Part shown: piece after piece, positions 53,815 through 64,000 of the stretch
Position numbering within the stretch: the first letter of the stretch is position 1
Layout of the letters: the number at the start of each line of letters is the position of its first letter
From: Urechis unicinctus
Taxonomy: Eukaryota; Annelida; Polychaeta; Xenopneusta; Urechidae
DNA: 64,000 bases
Assembly (NCBI GenBank): GCA_034190875.2
Contig: CM067358.1
Span: 53,731,267 to 53,795,266 of the forward strand
Direction of reading: 5' to 3'
Made by a program: the position numbers and the translations under genes
Notes under the pieces: model-generated
The model's database searches: none
The model's input: only the letters and a program-made list of their open reading frames with translations
What the model was told of the DNA's origin: nothing

Positions 53815-54210
53815 AGGAAACCGAGAAAAGTAACATAAATAAGGGAGCGGAGAAAAGTAACATAAATAAGGGAGCAGAGAAAAGTAACACATTAAGGGAG
53901 CGGAGAAAAGTAACACAAATAAGGGAGCGGAGAAAAGTAACGCAAATAAGGGAGCGGGGAAAAGTACAACAAATAAGGGAGCGGAGAAAAGTAACACAAA
54001 TAAAGGGAGCGGAGAAAAGTAATGCAAATAAGGGAGCAGAGAAAAGTAACACATTAAGGGAGCGGGGAAAAATACAACAAATAAGGGAGCGGAGAAAAGT
54101 AACACAAATAAAGGGAGCGGAGAAAAGTAATACAAATGAGGGAGCGGAGAAAAGTAACACAAATAAAGGGAGCGGAGAAAAGTAATACAAATAAGAGAGC
54201 AGATACAAAT
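53815..54210. repeat. 27-bp minisatellite, about 14 copies
   Basis: Units read GGGAGCGGAGAAAAGTAACACAAATAA with variants (CGC/CAG, ACAT, extra A). Because 27 is divisible by three, two minus-strand frames stay open for 150 and 178 codons and read as hydrophobic nine-residue repeats (Leu-Phe-Ser-Ala-Pro-Leu). The frame shifts between units through one-base changes, so a real protein is unlikely. Confidence 0.95.
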
Positions 54211-54333
54211 AACACATATAAATATGTTGGGGTTCAATATTTCAAAGATTCTTAGCAACAAGATTGTCGAGTAAGCTATATACCATTATCTCTTATAACG
54301 AAAATGCCGATTCTAACGCTGCCAGTTTTCTGG

Positions 54334-54420
54334 GTGTTTTGTCTGTATAAATAGATACTTGTACTGGCATAAAAAACGCGTGTTTCGTCTGTATAAATAA
54401 ATACTTATGCTGGCATAGAA
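54334..54420. repeat. 46-bp direct tandem duplication
   Basis: Two units sharing GTGTTT.GTCTGTATAAATA and ATACTT.T.CTGGCATA, with a few differences. Confidence 0.85.
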
Positions 54421-54623
54421 TTAAACTGGAATTTATAATCACAACATATCCTTTAGGAGCAACTCCATGGTGACTACACAGTAACAATCATCTAAATATC
54501 CACTTTCTCTGATCACAATAACACTGATACACTGAGTATTAAAGCAAACTTAGCTCACATGTGAACCTAAACCAACATTGCTTCACGGCGTTATGAGAGA
54601 GGTCAGATGAGATGGTGACTAAC

Positions 54624-54742
54624 CTGAGGGCTTCTTTGAGTTCCTGCTGATTTGGCTTTTCTGCTGCAGAGCATACCTGGCCGTGTAGACAGACAACGGC
54701 GATGACGAGGCCGGCCAACTGCCCCCACATGATTGCCAACAC
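54624..54742 (-). CDS. Candidate exon encoding a signal peptide (first coding exon of a secreted or membrane protein)
   Basis: On the minus strand a pyrimidine-rich tract ends in TGCAG at 54743, followed by 12 untranslated bases, an ATG at 54730, 35 codons and a strong donor CTCAG|GTTAGT at 54624/54623 (phase 2). The peptide starts MWGQLAGLVIAVVCLHG, a classic hydrophobic core, with a likely cleavage near residues 21-23 (CSA-A), then a charged, Gln-rich stretch (EKPNQQELKEAL). The upstream intron would interrupt the 5' untranslated region. I could not find the next exon, which would lie at lower coordinates. The downstream 27-bp minisatellite would then be intronic. No family is recognised. 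Confidence 0.45.
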
Positions 54743-54831
54743 CTGCACAACAGGGGTCAAACAAAACCTGTTAAGGTTAACTAGTACCAAAACAGATTAT
54801 AATCATGACAAATATTTATGGTGTTGATGTG

Positions 54832-54854
54832 GCTGTTGTTGTTGTTGATGTAGT

Positions 54855-54897
<43 letters not shown>
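54832..54897. repeat. (GTT)n/(GAT)n trinucleotide repeat
   Basis: Four GTT units, then about 14 GAT units. An open frame of Asp runs through it. It lies 90 bases upstream (on the minus strand) of the signal-peptide exon. Confidence 0.95.
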
Positions 54898-57814
54898 GAT
54901 AACCCGCTCGGCCGCTCAACAAAGACACAAAAAGGTCACTGCAAAGGTCACAGCTCTTATGACCGATACAATGTTACAACCATTTCCGGTCCGAATGAAA
55001 TATGTGTGATCTTTGATATCTTCCAGATTTTAAGAAATGTTTTATTCTCATACTAACGATTTTGCAGTAAATTGCGAACAGAACATTAATCATAAACGGA
55101 TTAATTGCACACTTGTTTGTATAGTCTCTGTCGAGTGGATTATCCTCTCGTGAAAAAGCCTTAGCGACATAGACCACTTTGTTTGATTGAAGAGTGTGGA
55201 TCAAGAACTGCGAAATTAAGGGCGTCGATGTAACGCTCCATCGATGTAGATTTATCTCCAAGCCAGATGACACAAAGTAACTTAGCAAAAAGCCGCTCCC
55301 GTTTTCAATAACGATTTATCACACTTAAGGTTTAGATCTCGCGGGTACAATACATTACATTTTTTCTAATTGATGCTTTAAGTGCGCATCCCCGATTGGT
55401 ATTTCTCTTTCTCTTGAGGTTTGCCCTCGGGGCAGTGCTGCCAACAGATGGTGTTTGTCCCACGTCAAATAGTAGCGCACTTCGCTACCCTATCGGCGTC
55501 TGATAATGACAGCTCCTTAAATAATTTGCAAAACTAATGTTCATTGTACGGATCCTCGTTAGTCAGCGACCAACTGAAGCGTTAAAATGGTGCGCAGTTA
55601 GTGCGATGCATACTGCATGCTATTTACTAGGGAATGAAGCTTTATACATGACGACTTCCCTTCCCGTGTGTTTGTTTTCACAGGATATTTGTTCAATATC
55701 ACCCTCTCAGTTATTAAGGGATATTGGAAGTCGTGACTGTCAACTATACATAATATATGCATGGAAATATATCTACAGTTATATTCATTTTACGAATAGG
55801 ATTAACTTAGAAAAGATATCGAACAGTACAGACTACGACAGTTATTGGCGATGGTCTTTTCCTTCTAACTTTGGCAACGAGTCTTTTGGGTACTACCGAC
55901 TTAAGACGATATATCCGATGGCGAGTTCCAGCAGTAAGTTCATGTTATAGATATGCGAATATGAACTTCAAATAGTTGTTTAAAACAGCCCCCATGATGC
56001 ATATAACTCCGTATGTATATGCACCATAACTGAATATGCCATTAGCAACAATGTCTGACAAAAACACAGCTACAAAAACATTGTCGAAAAGTCGATCTAG
56101 ACTAATGTGCCTTTGTGTAGCTTAATACATTCGATGCATGTGCTTATTGGTGAGACCACTGTGCATATCAAACGTTCTGGCATCCCATCTTTACCTTTCG
56201 CTAGTTGTAAGTAGCACGTGAGGCTTGTTTGACCTTTACAGCTCGACTGAAGCATTTGCTGTGACAGTTTAAATACTCTATTATCCTAAGACGTGTAAAT
56301 CAGCCGTTGTTTTTTTTTAGCATGCTGTTAATTTCGAGAGTCTGAGTGAGCGGGTGACTCAGTGTCTCTCGTGGATGTTCCGCAGTTGAGAACAGACAGC
56401 CACCCGACCTCAATGTGTCTTCGTTTGCTAGAAACGTGAGGAAGGAGACGGGGAAATTTAGCAGACGGTCCCTAGGGTGTCCGCAAATTGTCCAGTAAAT
56501 GGAATGTACACAAACATCAGCCAACGTGATATATTGGCGTATACGATACCTAGGATTGTATAAGCATAATCTTACATATAAATGGGGGATTTGGCTCTCA
56601 CGCGGCCGGTAGATAAGTAACTTGTACGAAGCAGTCAAAGAAATTTTCGGGTTTATAACTCAGACTGTAGGCCCGTATTCGCTAGAGACAGCTATTTTGG
56701 AACGAAATGAACGAGGTTTACTTCCCAATCTACGTCTTTCAGTTGCAAGAAGGCCTCCTTAACAACTGAACAAAAACTCATCTTATGTAAGTGCAATATC
56801 ATTTTTGATTGTCAATTTAGACAGCAATCGAAAAAGAGACAAAGTACGTCAAAACATTGGCAAGACGGTCCTTGAGTTCGGACAAAGATGCGGAATGACG
56901 TTTGCTGCTATATTCACAGAATAAAAACAATCGATAATCGAGGTGAAGTGGTTCGCTCATCAAGGACACGCCGATTCGACAGCCCTACTGAATATGACAT
57001 ATTCTTGTTTGGTTGAATATCCCTGTATTGTTATTAAAGCGATAATTCATCATGACCTTGGGGTATAGTTTTATGCTTACTTTCAAAACACACCGACAGT
57101 GTTATCAAAGGCATGTGAGGTTTGAAATTCATAATGGATAAAAACCATATAGACAAGTACCATGGGATATATAGGAATATGATCCCAAATGGATTGAATT
57201 TAAATAGTTGTATACCCAATTACACGATTAACCGGCGACGCCGTTTTCAAAGTTCAACTTGATTCTGTATTGTGGCTTGGAAAACATCAATATATAAGCA
57301 CTTAATATTCGAAGCTATGTGATCAGAAGCAAACGGTGCATCTGACCCTGAGATGCTGTCCGCGGCAGTCTTTCTTGCTGCTGTATCTTCTCTCAGCTAG
57401 CGATGAGCACCTAGATTCCTACGTCAGAAATGACGACTTAAGGCCATGACAGATCGCGACCTGAGCGCGCTGCCAACAGAGAGCCCACTCAGAAAACGCC
57501 ATGCAGGAAAGACGATAAGTTTGGAGAAGGTGTGCAAACAGCAAACCATCGATTATTGCGCTGATAGTTCCTGATTGGGGTTGATGTTTGAAGGCTAACA
57601 ACCTGTGCCTTGCTTATTACAAGGTGTCTAGAAAAAACGGCTACAATGGGACCATACAATATGCAATTTCGGGGACAGATGTGGGTACGATCGCCAAGGC
57701 TTTGGCGTTAGCCATATCGTCATATACCCGCACATCAATCCTCACGGAGAAGGAAAGTGGACCCGAGCCATACACACTGACATACCTGCTGACTGACTAG
57801 CTCACATGACTGAG
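54898..57814. other. No supported gene
   Basis: Includes the longest non-repeat open frame of the window, 137 codons at 55537-55950, and a 112-codon minus-strand frame at 56300-56638. At this base composition about one frame of 137 codons is expected by chance in 64 kb, counting both strands. No splice-site or composition support was seen, and I see no repeats. Confidence 0.5.
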
Positions 57815-58330
57815 ACGGATTGGTTAAATGAATGAATAAATGGTTGATTCGTTGACTGAATTATTGACACACTGAATGAATGTGTCGACAGAAAGTTCAT
57901 TGAATGCCTGCTTTGTTTACATGCTGATTTAATCAACCATTTAGCGTTTGATTCGTTGACTTGATGGTTGACTCATTGACTGAATAGTTTGATTGCTTGA
58001 CTGGATGGTCATTATTTCATTGACTAAATATTTGACTCTTTGACTACTTGGTTGACTTAAAGATTGATTCATTGGCAGCATGGCTGACTCGTTAACAGTA
58101 TGGTTAACCATTAGTCCCGCTGATTTCCTCATTCGACCAATGGTTGATTCATTGCCTGAATGGTTGATTCATTGCCTGAATGTTGGATTCATTGCCTGAA
58201 TGGTTGATTCATTGCCTAAATTGTGGATTCATTTCACGAATATTTTTTTTCATTTGCCATATAATAGAATCATTACCTGAAACGATTGATTAGTATACTG
58301 CATGGCTAACTTTTAAATGAACTGCAACAT
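57815..58330. repeat. Degenerate about 20-bp minisatellite
   Basis: Imperfect units of the type TGGTTGATTCATTGCCTGAA. Four nearly perfect copies lie at about 58140-58220. The rest, with TTGACT in place of TTGCCT, is decayed on both sides, so the array seems old with a recently re-expanded core. Confidence 0.85.
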
Positions 58331-61300
58331 GTTTGATTAAATACAGTGCTAATTACCAATTAAAAAAACTCGTGGATTGACTAATTAAAATATGCTCACT
58401 GACACCACCAGAAATTCTCCCACTCTCTCATACATTATTCATCGGCCACACACACGCACACGTTTGCTAATCTATTCCCTGTCAACACAACCCCCAACGC
58501 TAATCTATACCGCACGCGTTCACCTTTCCATGGGCAATCAATGATTAACTTCTAAAACAAGCTTTATCCACCTGTCATCCCGCATGCAACCCTTTCCAGG
58601 TATTCTCCCTCATGATGGCCGATTCTGGACACTTGTGTACGTCCATCCGTGAACAGCCTGGTCGTAGACACATATTTACTTAAGTAGGGCTGGCAGACAC
58701 TTGCAGCCCGCTGTTTACCACCTACGGACTATCAGCCCCTGTTAAGGTAGCCGTAAATCTCATGCAACATTTGGCTGAATGTGACCTTCCATGGGAGACG
58801 TGATTGTAGAAGCGTCATAAATAATCGCCGCTCGCACCGTCGCTATACCTCAAAATATCCCTCTTTATGTGGCGTCTCCCCCAAAGTAGATCCGCGCAGT
58901 TATTTTACGAGACCCTCAACGAACAGGGGGAGTGATCCGTTCTCTTGCAGTGCGATGATTTTGCAACGCTTGTAAAATCCCATAAAGTCTGAGTTGGTGT
59001 CCGCTTCAAGAGCGATAAATCATTGTTGGAGGTCTCGTCTTTTAGTTGCTTCAACGACGAAGATTGTTGACGAAACTTTTCATCACCCCGGTCAAGATAC
59101 TAGGCGCAGCTTGAACGACAAGCCCGATAAACATCCGGATTCTGATATAGCACCCCTATCTGGATAATGATACGCACATGCACGATGATGAGCCTGCCAA
59201 CTTAAGTTTTACAACATAATTCCGCTGAAATACACACGTAAACGTCAATTTAAGCAGACTGGATCAATTGCGTAAATGCCTATCAACTTGGGTAAAATTG
59301 ACAACATATCCGCTTATTTCGCTTTGCAACGAACCAAGACCATAACCAGGCCGGCTAGTAACTGTTCCATCGAATACACACACCGCAAAACCTTGCCATC
59401 GCTTAATAAAGCCAGCAATTTTGCGGGCACGCGTTATGTTTGTGGACTGTGCGCTTCATGTTGATTATCAAACACTCACCGCATGGCAGGTATACATCCA
59501 TTTAATATGCTTCGATGTCAGTTCCGATGGGTTTTATTAATACTCGTAGCGATAGAACATGTCTGTCTGCAAATGGAACCCGAAGGTGAATCGAGCGTTG
59601 TGCCATGTTGCATTTTGCAAACTCTGTTTGAAGAGTTGCTAGGTTTGTTGGGGCTTTTGCGTCGAGGGTTTCACGTGAAACGGAACCGCCCACTTGATCA
59701 GCGGTCGCAGCCCACATGACGAATTGAGAAACAACTCGTGTTTTATGACTCATGCATATTTTATAATTTGATAAATAGAACCAGACAGGAAATAACGAAA
59801 AAATTTCTATTATTTATTCTGTCAATAGTAGAAATGTTGCTAAATGCTGTACTTTTTCTAAACGAAATAAAGAAGGATTCCTATCCGCCGTTCTTTCTGT
59901 TTAGCGTAACAACCACCCCTTGTCTGAAAAACCAATTGGTTTTCGACAAAGGAATTTGTCCTTTCTAATTGCGCAGTTTTCTGGTAGCGCATTACTTGAA
60001 GGTCTCCGTCGGTGACAATCAGCGCCGGGCTTGACAGCTCTTCCATCACCCCACAACATATAGACATCCCTTATTTGCACACCATTACAAACAGAATGGC
60101 TGGTCTCCACGCCCCAGCTGCGTCGGAAATATACACCCTCAATCGAGAACTCTCCAAGATAACTTACTGGCATAAAAACACAACGAGCTATAAAAGAAAG
60201 AGTTGAAGATGTTCACACTAAGTTGTGTCTATTGCGATGAAATTAAATGAGTTATTTGCCGCGAATGCTGAGTTCGACAAGATTGCAGACAGAACAAGGT
60301 AAAGTCAGTTGGCAAAGGGGGAGGGGGATGTGAATGCTACTGGCTGGATTATGCCCTTTATGACAATGTGGACCATTTGCTGGCAAATGGATGGCTCTAG
60401 GCATGAGAATGGTGTCGTTAAACGCCTGCATTGCCGCTGATGATGATGGTCTGGAGAGTGCTTTCTTACCTTGGCATCTCTTTTGCAAATTGCCATCGCA
60501 TGGAAACAAATCATGATGTGACCACTGGGTTTTACCAGCGTAGTTTCAAACGAGATTCGTGGAATTTGTGTTAATGTCAATTGTGTACCCATGTGACGTC
60601 TTCGATTTTACGAGATCTATATTTTGCTCGGCGTAGTCGGAAAATTCGTTTTTCAACTTAACATCAGTCGCTATGACTTTGTCAACCTGTTCGACAATCA
60701 TTAACAAATTTACTGCATACTAGATATCCAACGCGGCACGTTCATTGACACCAGCCCATTGTGACATTTGGGCCGATGCTATCAAATTTTTGTAGTTATA
60801 TATTTACACCCGCTCAATGAGTCATATCTGAAAAATTCGATATCCAAACAATGTAAACTAAAAAGAGCTGCTATTCTGTCTGTAGGATGCCACGTGACCG
60901 TAACTTAGCGTCAGATAAAGAAATTTGCATTGGTTGTAAAGACTCCCAAGTACAGCTATGTAACAACCGAGGAATACCATACTCAAATTTAGGGCTAAAT
61001 TACTGAGTTTTGCTATCGGTCACGGGAGATTCCACCATGCTTACTTATTGATGTTCCATTTCATGTGGCATATAGCGAATGTCAGACGGAACTGCCATGA
61101 CATTGCGTCAGTCTACAGCCGCCTACCAACTCACCCCACTCCGCTATTTCCGCTAACAGAGGTGTCTTGTCAACAGGGGAAACATTCTAATATCACTATG
61201 GCACTGGGCTCGTTGAGCCTCATGTGAATATGTCAAAGGACGAAATAGACCTAGCTTGAAATGCAGCATCCGGACCGATCTGGCGCGGGTGTCTGGCGTA

Positions 61301-61440
61301 ACGGATGGTTAACAATTGATCCGAGTAGCAGTGACAAGGTGGGTACGGAGTCATTAAGCCTGGGGAATGTCATTAGTTGACAGTGAGGTCACTCAGGGCA
61401 CGGAGCATAAGAAGAGATGGCTGGGGCAATGAGTCTACAT
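58331..61440. other. No supported gene
   Basis: Apparently single-copy sequence, a little richer in GC. Short frames occur on both strands, notably one of 71 codons from ATG at 59507 (see findings). A perfect 14-base palindrome is at 59668-59681. Confidence 0.5.
59668..59681. other. Perfect 14-bp palindrome GTTTCACGTGAAAC
   Basis: Contains a CACGTG E-box at its centre. The 14 bases equal the core of the bacterial ParB-binding parS consensus, with the two outermost bases not matching. In an animal genome an E-box bound by bHLH factors is the more reasonable reading; function is inference. Confidence 0.4.
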
Positions 61441-61460
61441 ATTTTTTTTTACCCAAACAG

Positions 61461-61695
61461 GTTGGAAACACAACCACCACAGTTGCCCCAAGTGACACGA
61501 GACCTCCCGCTCAACTTCCCGTCCACCATTGCTCAGCAGACGCTCTGCTATTTTACCGCGCACCTAAATACATCATCGAAAGTCAGACGCGGAACATCTA
61601 TTAATGATCAACGAACTGTCATGACAGCGCCATTAATTGTCATTGACGAGCGAGGGCATTCGCCGTGTCTGCGGGCAACAATTTCCGCATACTGA
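61461..61695 (+). CDS. Weak candidate terminal exon
   Basis: A good acceptor (nine or more T, then ACCCAAACAG at 61451-61460) is followed by a frame open for 78 codons to TGA at 61693-61695, read after one base completing a split codon. A second frame is also open for 48 codons. The predicted peptide is not recognised, no partner exon was found and composition is not distinctive. Confidence 0.15.
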
Positions 61696-64000
61696 ATGCC
61701 TTTATGAACTACCTCGCTGTGTAGCGTAACAATTGCCGCGTAACCGAACAATGGATGAATTGGCATTCAACTCGTAACGAATCTACCGCAGAACGCATGC
61801 GCGCAGTAGCGTCAATATTTATGACGTTTGTTGTTGCGTTAAACGTCACGAATGGAGGACCCTATTCATCGCGAGTTTCTATTGTTGTAGGTTATAAACC
61901 TACAGCGAACTCTACTACAATAAATCTCCCTATCCAATGCTAGAGAACACGTTATCATGCGTTAGGGACCCGTTCATAGCATCAATAATAAGCGGAAACT
62001 TCCGAAGTCTGATTTATAATTCAAACACATTAACAATTCAGTCGGCTCGTCATCAAACTACGACCACCGCCGGTCATAATAAACCGGCACGCGCTATATT
62101 TGGGAAATAGCATTGACCTATAAGTCGTTCTGACATAAGCAACAAGTCCACCGTCTGCTGGTCGTGATAGCTTACCACAGCGGATATATGGTTATTTCGT
62201 TGCTTACGCCTAAACACAAATGCCAATCTCCATTTCCCATCCAAGTCGACTAAGCCTGGTGTGATTGCGTCATTATTGTTATCAAAGAAAGCAGTAATAA
62301 CTAAACGTAGGCGACCCTTCTGTTATGTCGCTAAACATTGCTCAGTAAGTCATGGCGGGCGACAGGTGCGGGGTATGGCGGAAGAGGTCGTGACTGATCA
62401 GCGTGATTTCCCGAAGTCCTTTCATTTATCTGATCTTACGATCATTCGGCATATATTTGTGTCTCATGTTCAGCATCTATCACTTCGTTCGTGGCGGCCC
62501 ACTTCCCCCGGTAACGCTCTATAATTCATCACCAATTACTTACAAAGTCATTGTCACAATGAGAAGGTGACGCGGGACTAGTGACACAGGGCTAAGATGT
62601 CAGGCAATGACGCGGGTTCGCGGAGCCATGATGTGGGTATCATGACATAGTGCTATAGGTTCAAGCTGCAGATGGCCTACTGGAAGGCTGGGTTCGGGAG
62701 CAGTTAAACTTAGACGTGAGATTACAAGGTAAAGTGGCCGTTAGTTAAGATTTCCAAAGACTTCATCATTTTCTGGCCCACAATACTCCCGGTCAATGGG
62801 ATTGTAATGGAACATCTCATCAATCACCAGAAAGGCACCTGCATTCACCTTCCGCACGCTAATGTGGCTGTCGGTAGCGCCTCCAGCGATTTACACCAAA
62901 TGTAAGCTACTACCTGGCTTTGCCTCCTGCTGGGTCCGTGTGTGTCTCATAGAACAACATTTTAATTACATGTGGCTTCTGTAAGGTTACCTGAAGGAAC
63001 ATAGCAAAATCACAGGCACTCTAACAAGCCCTCACCACCATTCACACCTCACGATTAGACCTCGCACCTGCGCGACCTCTTCTTACCCCAGGCGGGTCCT
63101 TTGTTCTGCACAGCGGCCGGGTGTAGAATCGCTCCGTTGAGGAGATAATTTCACGAGCTATCGACTCGTGGCTCGGAGAGCGATCACGCGCGCTGCATTG
63201 CCAACCAGCCTTACGAAAATCAGTCGGGGCGCTTTCTTTGAATAAAGAATGGGATTGCGCCTGATCGCCATACGCTAACTTCTACCAGTGCATGATTTCA
63301 ATTGTCACATATCAACTTCCCTACAGTATCGTTCATCTAGGAAACAGTAGTTAGTAGGTTACATACAGTCAATAATATAATATAATATCAAATCACATGG
63401 ATGATGCTCGATGTGTAATTAAGGTGCGTTCTGTCAAGTAGCCTTATTGAAGCTGTATGGAATTAAGATACTATACTGTCACGTGATACGTTGCAGGCAA
63501 TGTAGTCGATGATGGAAGGGTCAACTGCAAAGCGGAAAGTGATAGAGGGAAGGATCAGAGGGAGCGGATCACCCCAACCCCCACCGTGCCCACCCGCCTC
63601 ACACCGACCTCTCACATCACCACATGTCCCAGCCTCATAGGACCACAAAATGCAGCCACGTTCAGCGTCCGGGACCCACATTCATTACGTATGCCCCAGT
63701 ATAGTTGAAATAGTAATTGTACCATGTTTCAATTAAATGGTGACATCCGATGACAATGTGCCATTGGCGGTATCTTCACGTAGCAAATATACCCCCCACC
63801 ACCACACACACCAACGGCGCCCTCCCCACTTCCCCCTACCTACACATAGACACACACACTGTCACGCTCTCTAAAACATGACACTAGTCATTCGACATTA
63901 AGCGCGAGATCAACTTAAAATGGCTGTGACATTGATTTCCACGTCTTGGGTATAAGAACCAGCGCGATGTTAAGTTGACGTCCATGGGATCGCTTGGGTC
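61696..64000. other. No supported gene
   Basis: Single-copy-looking sequence. Frames of 62-87 codons are unsupported. C-rich runs occur near 63565-63600 and 63790-63835, with a short CACACA run at 63845-63860. Confidence 0.5.

Noticed and set aside
55537..55950. 137-codon frame, the longest outside repeats
   Set aside because: About one such frame is expected by chance in 64 kb on both strands at this base composition; no splice or composition support.

Overview
The window looks like non-coding, repeat-rich nuclear DNA from a metazoan. It has long dinucleotide, tetranucleotide and compound microsatellites, several minisatellites, short chance-length reading frames and consensus-like splice sites, and no operon-like gene packing. 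The base composition is AT-rich (roughly 40% GC by eye) and CpG is not obviously depleted, which fits an invertebrate better than a vertebrate. I cannot name the species. I recognise no rRNA, tRNA, transposase, reverse transcriptase or CRISPR array.

Layout. Bases 1-1308 are repeated almost exactly at 14051-15391. Most of 1.9-19 kb and 38.5-52.6 kb consists of short blocks that recur in the same order but are strongly diverged, so an old non-coding unit of about 10 kb or more seems to have been tandemly duplicated and then deleted or rearranged in places. On top of this lie younger events: a near-identical tandem duplication (18714-26447 and 26445-37605), an inverted copy of a 2.1-kb segment (41196-43332, inverted at 21279-23310 and again within the tandem copy near 30.2-32.2 kb), and a large inverted repeat (32227 to about 33730 against 36475-38433). 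From about 52.7 kb to the end the sequence looks mostly single copy, apart from minisatellites at 53.8-54.2 and 57.8-58.3 kb.

Genes. Nothing is certain. The best multi-exon candidate is a three-exon model on the minus strand at 42107-42837. It joins in frame across two introns to give 160 residues. Copies at 21.7-22.5 and 30.7-31.4 kb keep the last two exons at identical length but break the first junction, and a fourth, decayed copy of the middle exon lies at 15434-15520. A second candidate is an isolated signal-peptide exon on the minus strand at 54624-54742, with a good acceptor and donor. Other long open frames are products of microsatellites or minisatellites, or are no longer than chance predicts.

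The most notable features are the layered duplications, the sharp changes in copy age at microsatellites, small islands (a block at 286-543, an octamer block, palindromic TGACGTCA sites) that persist between diverged copies, and the duplicated candidate gene.
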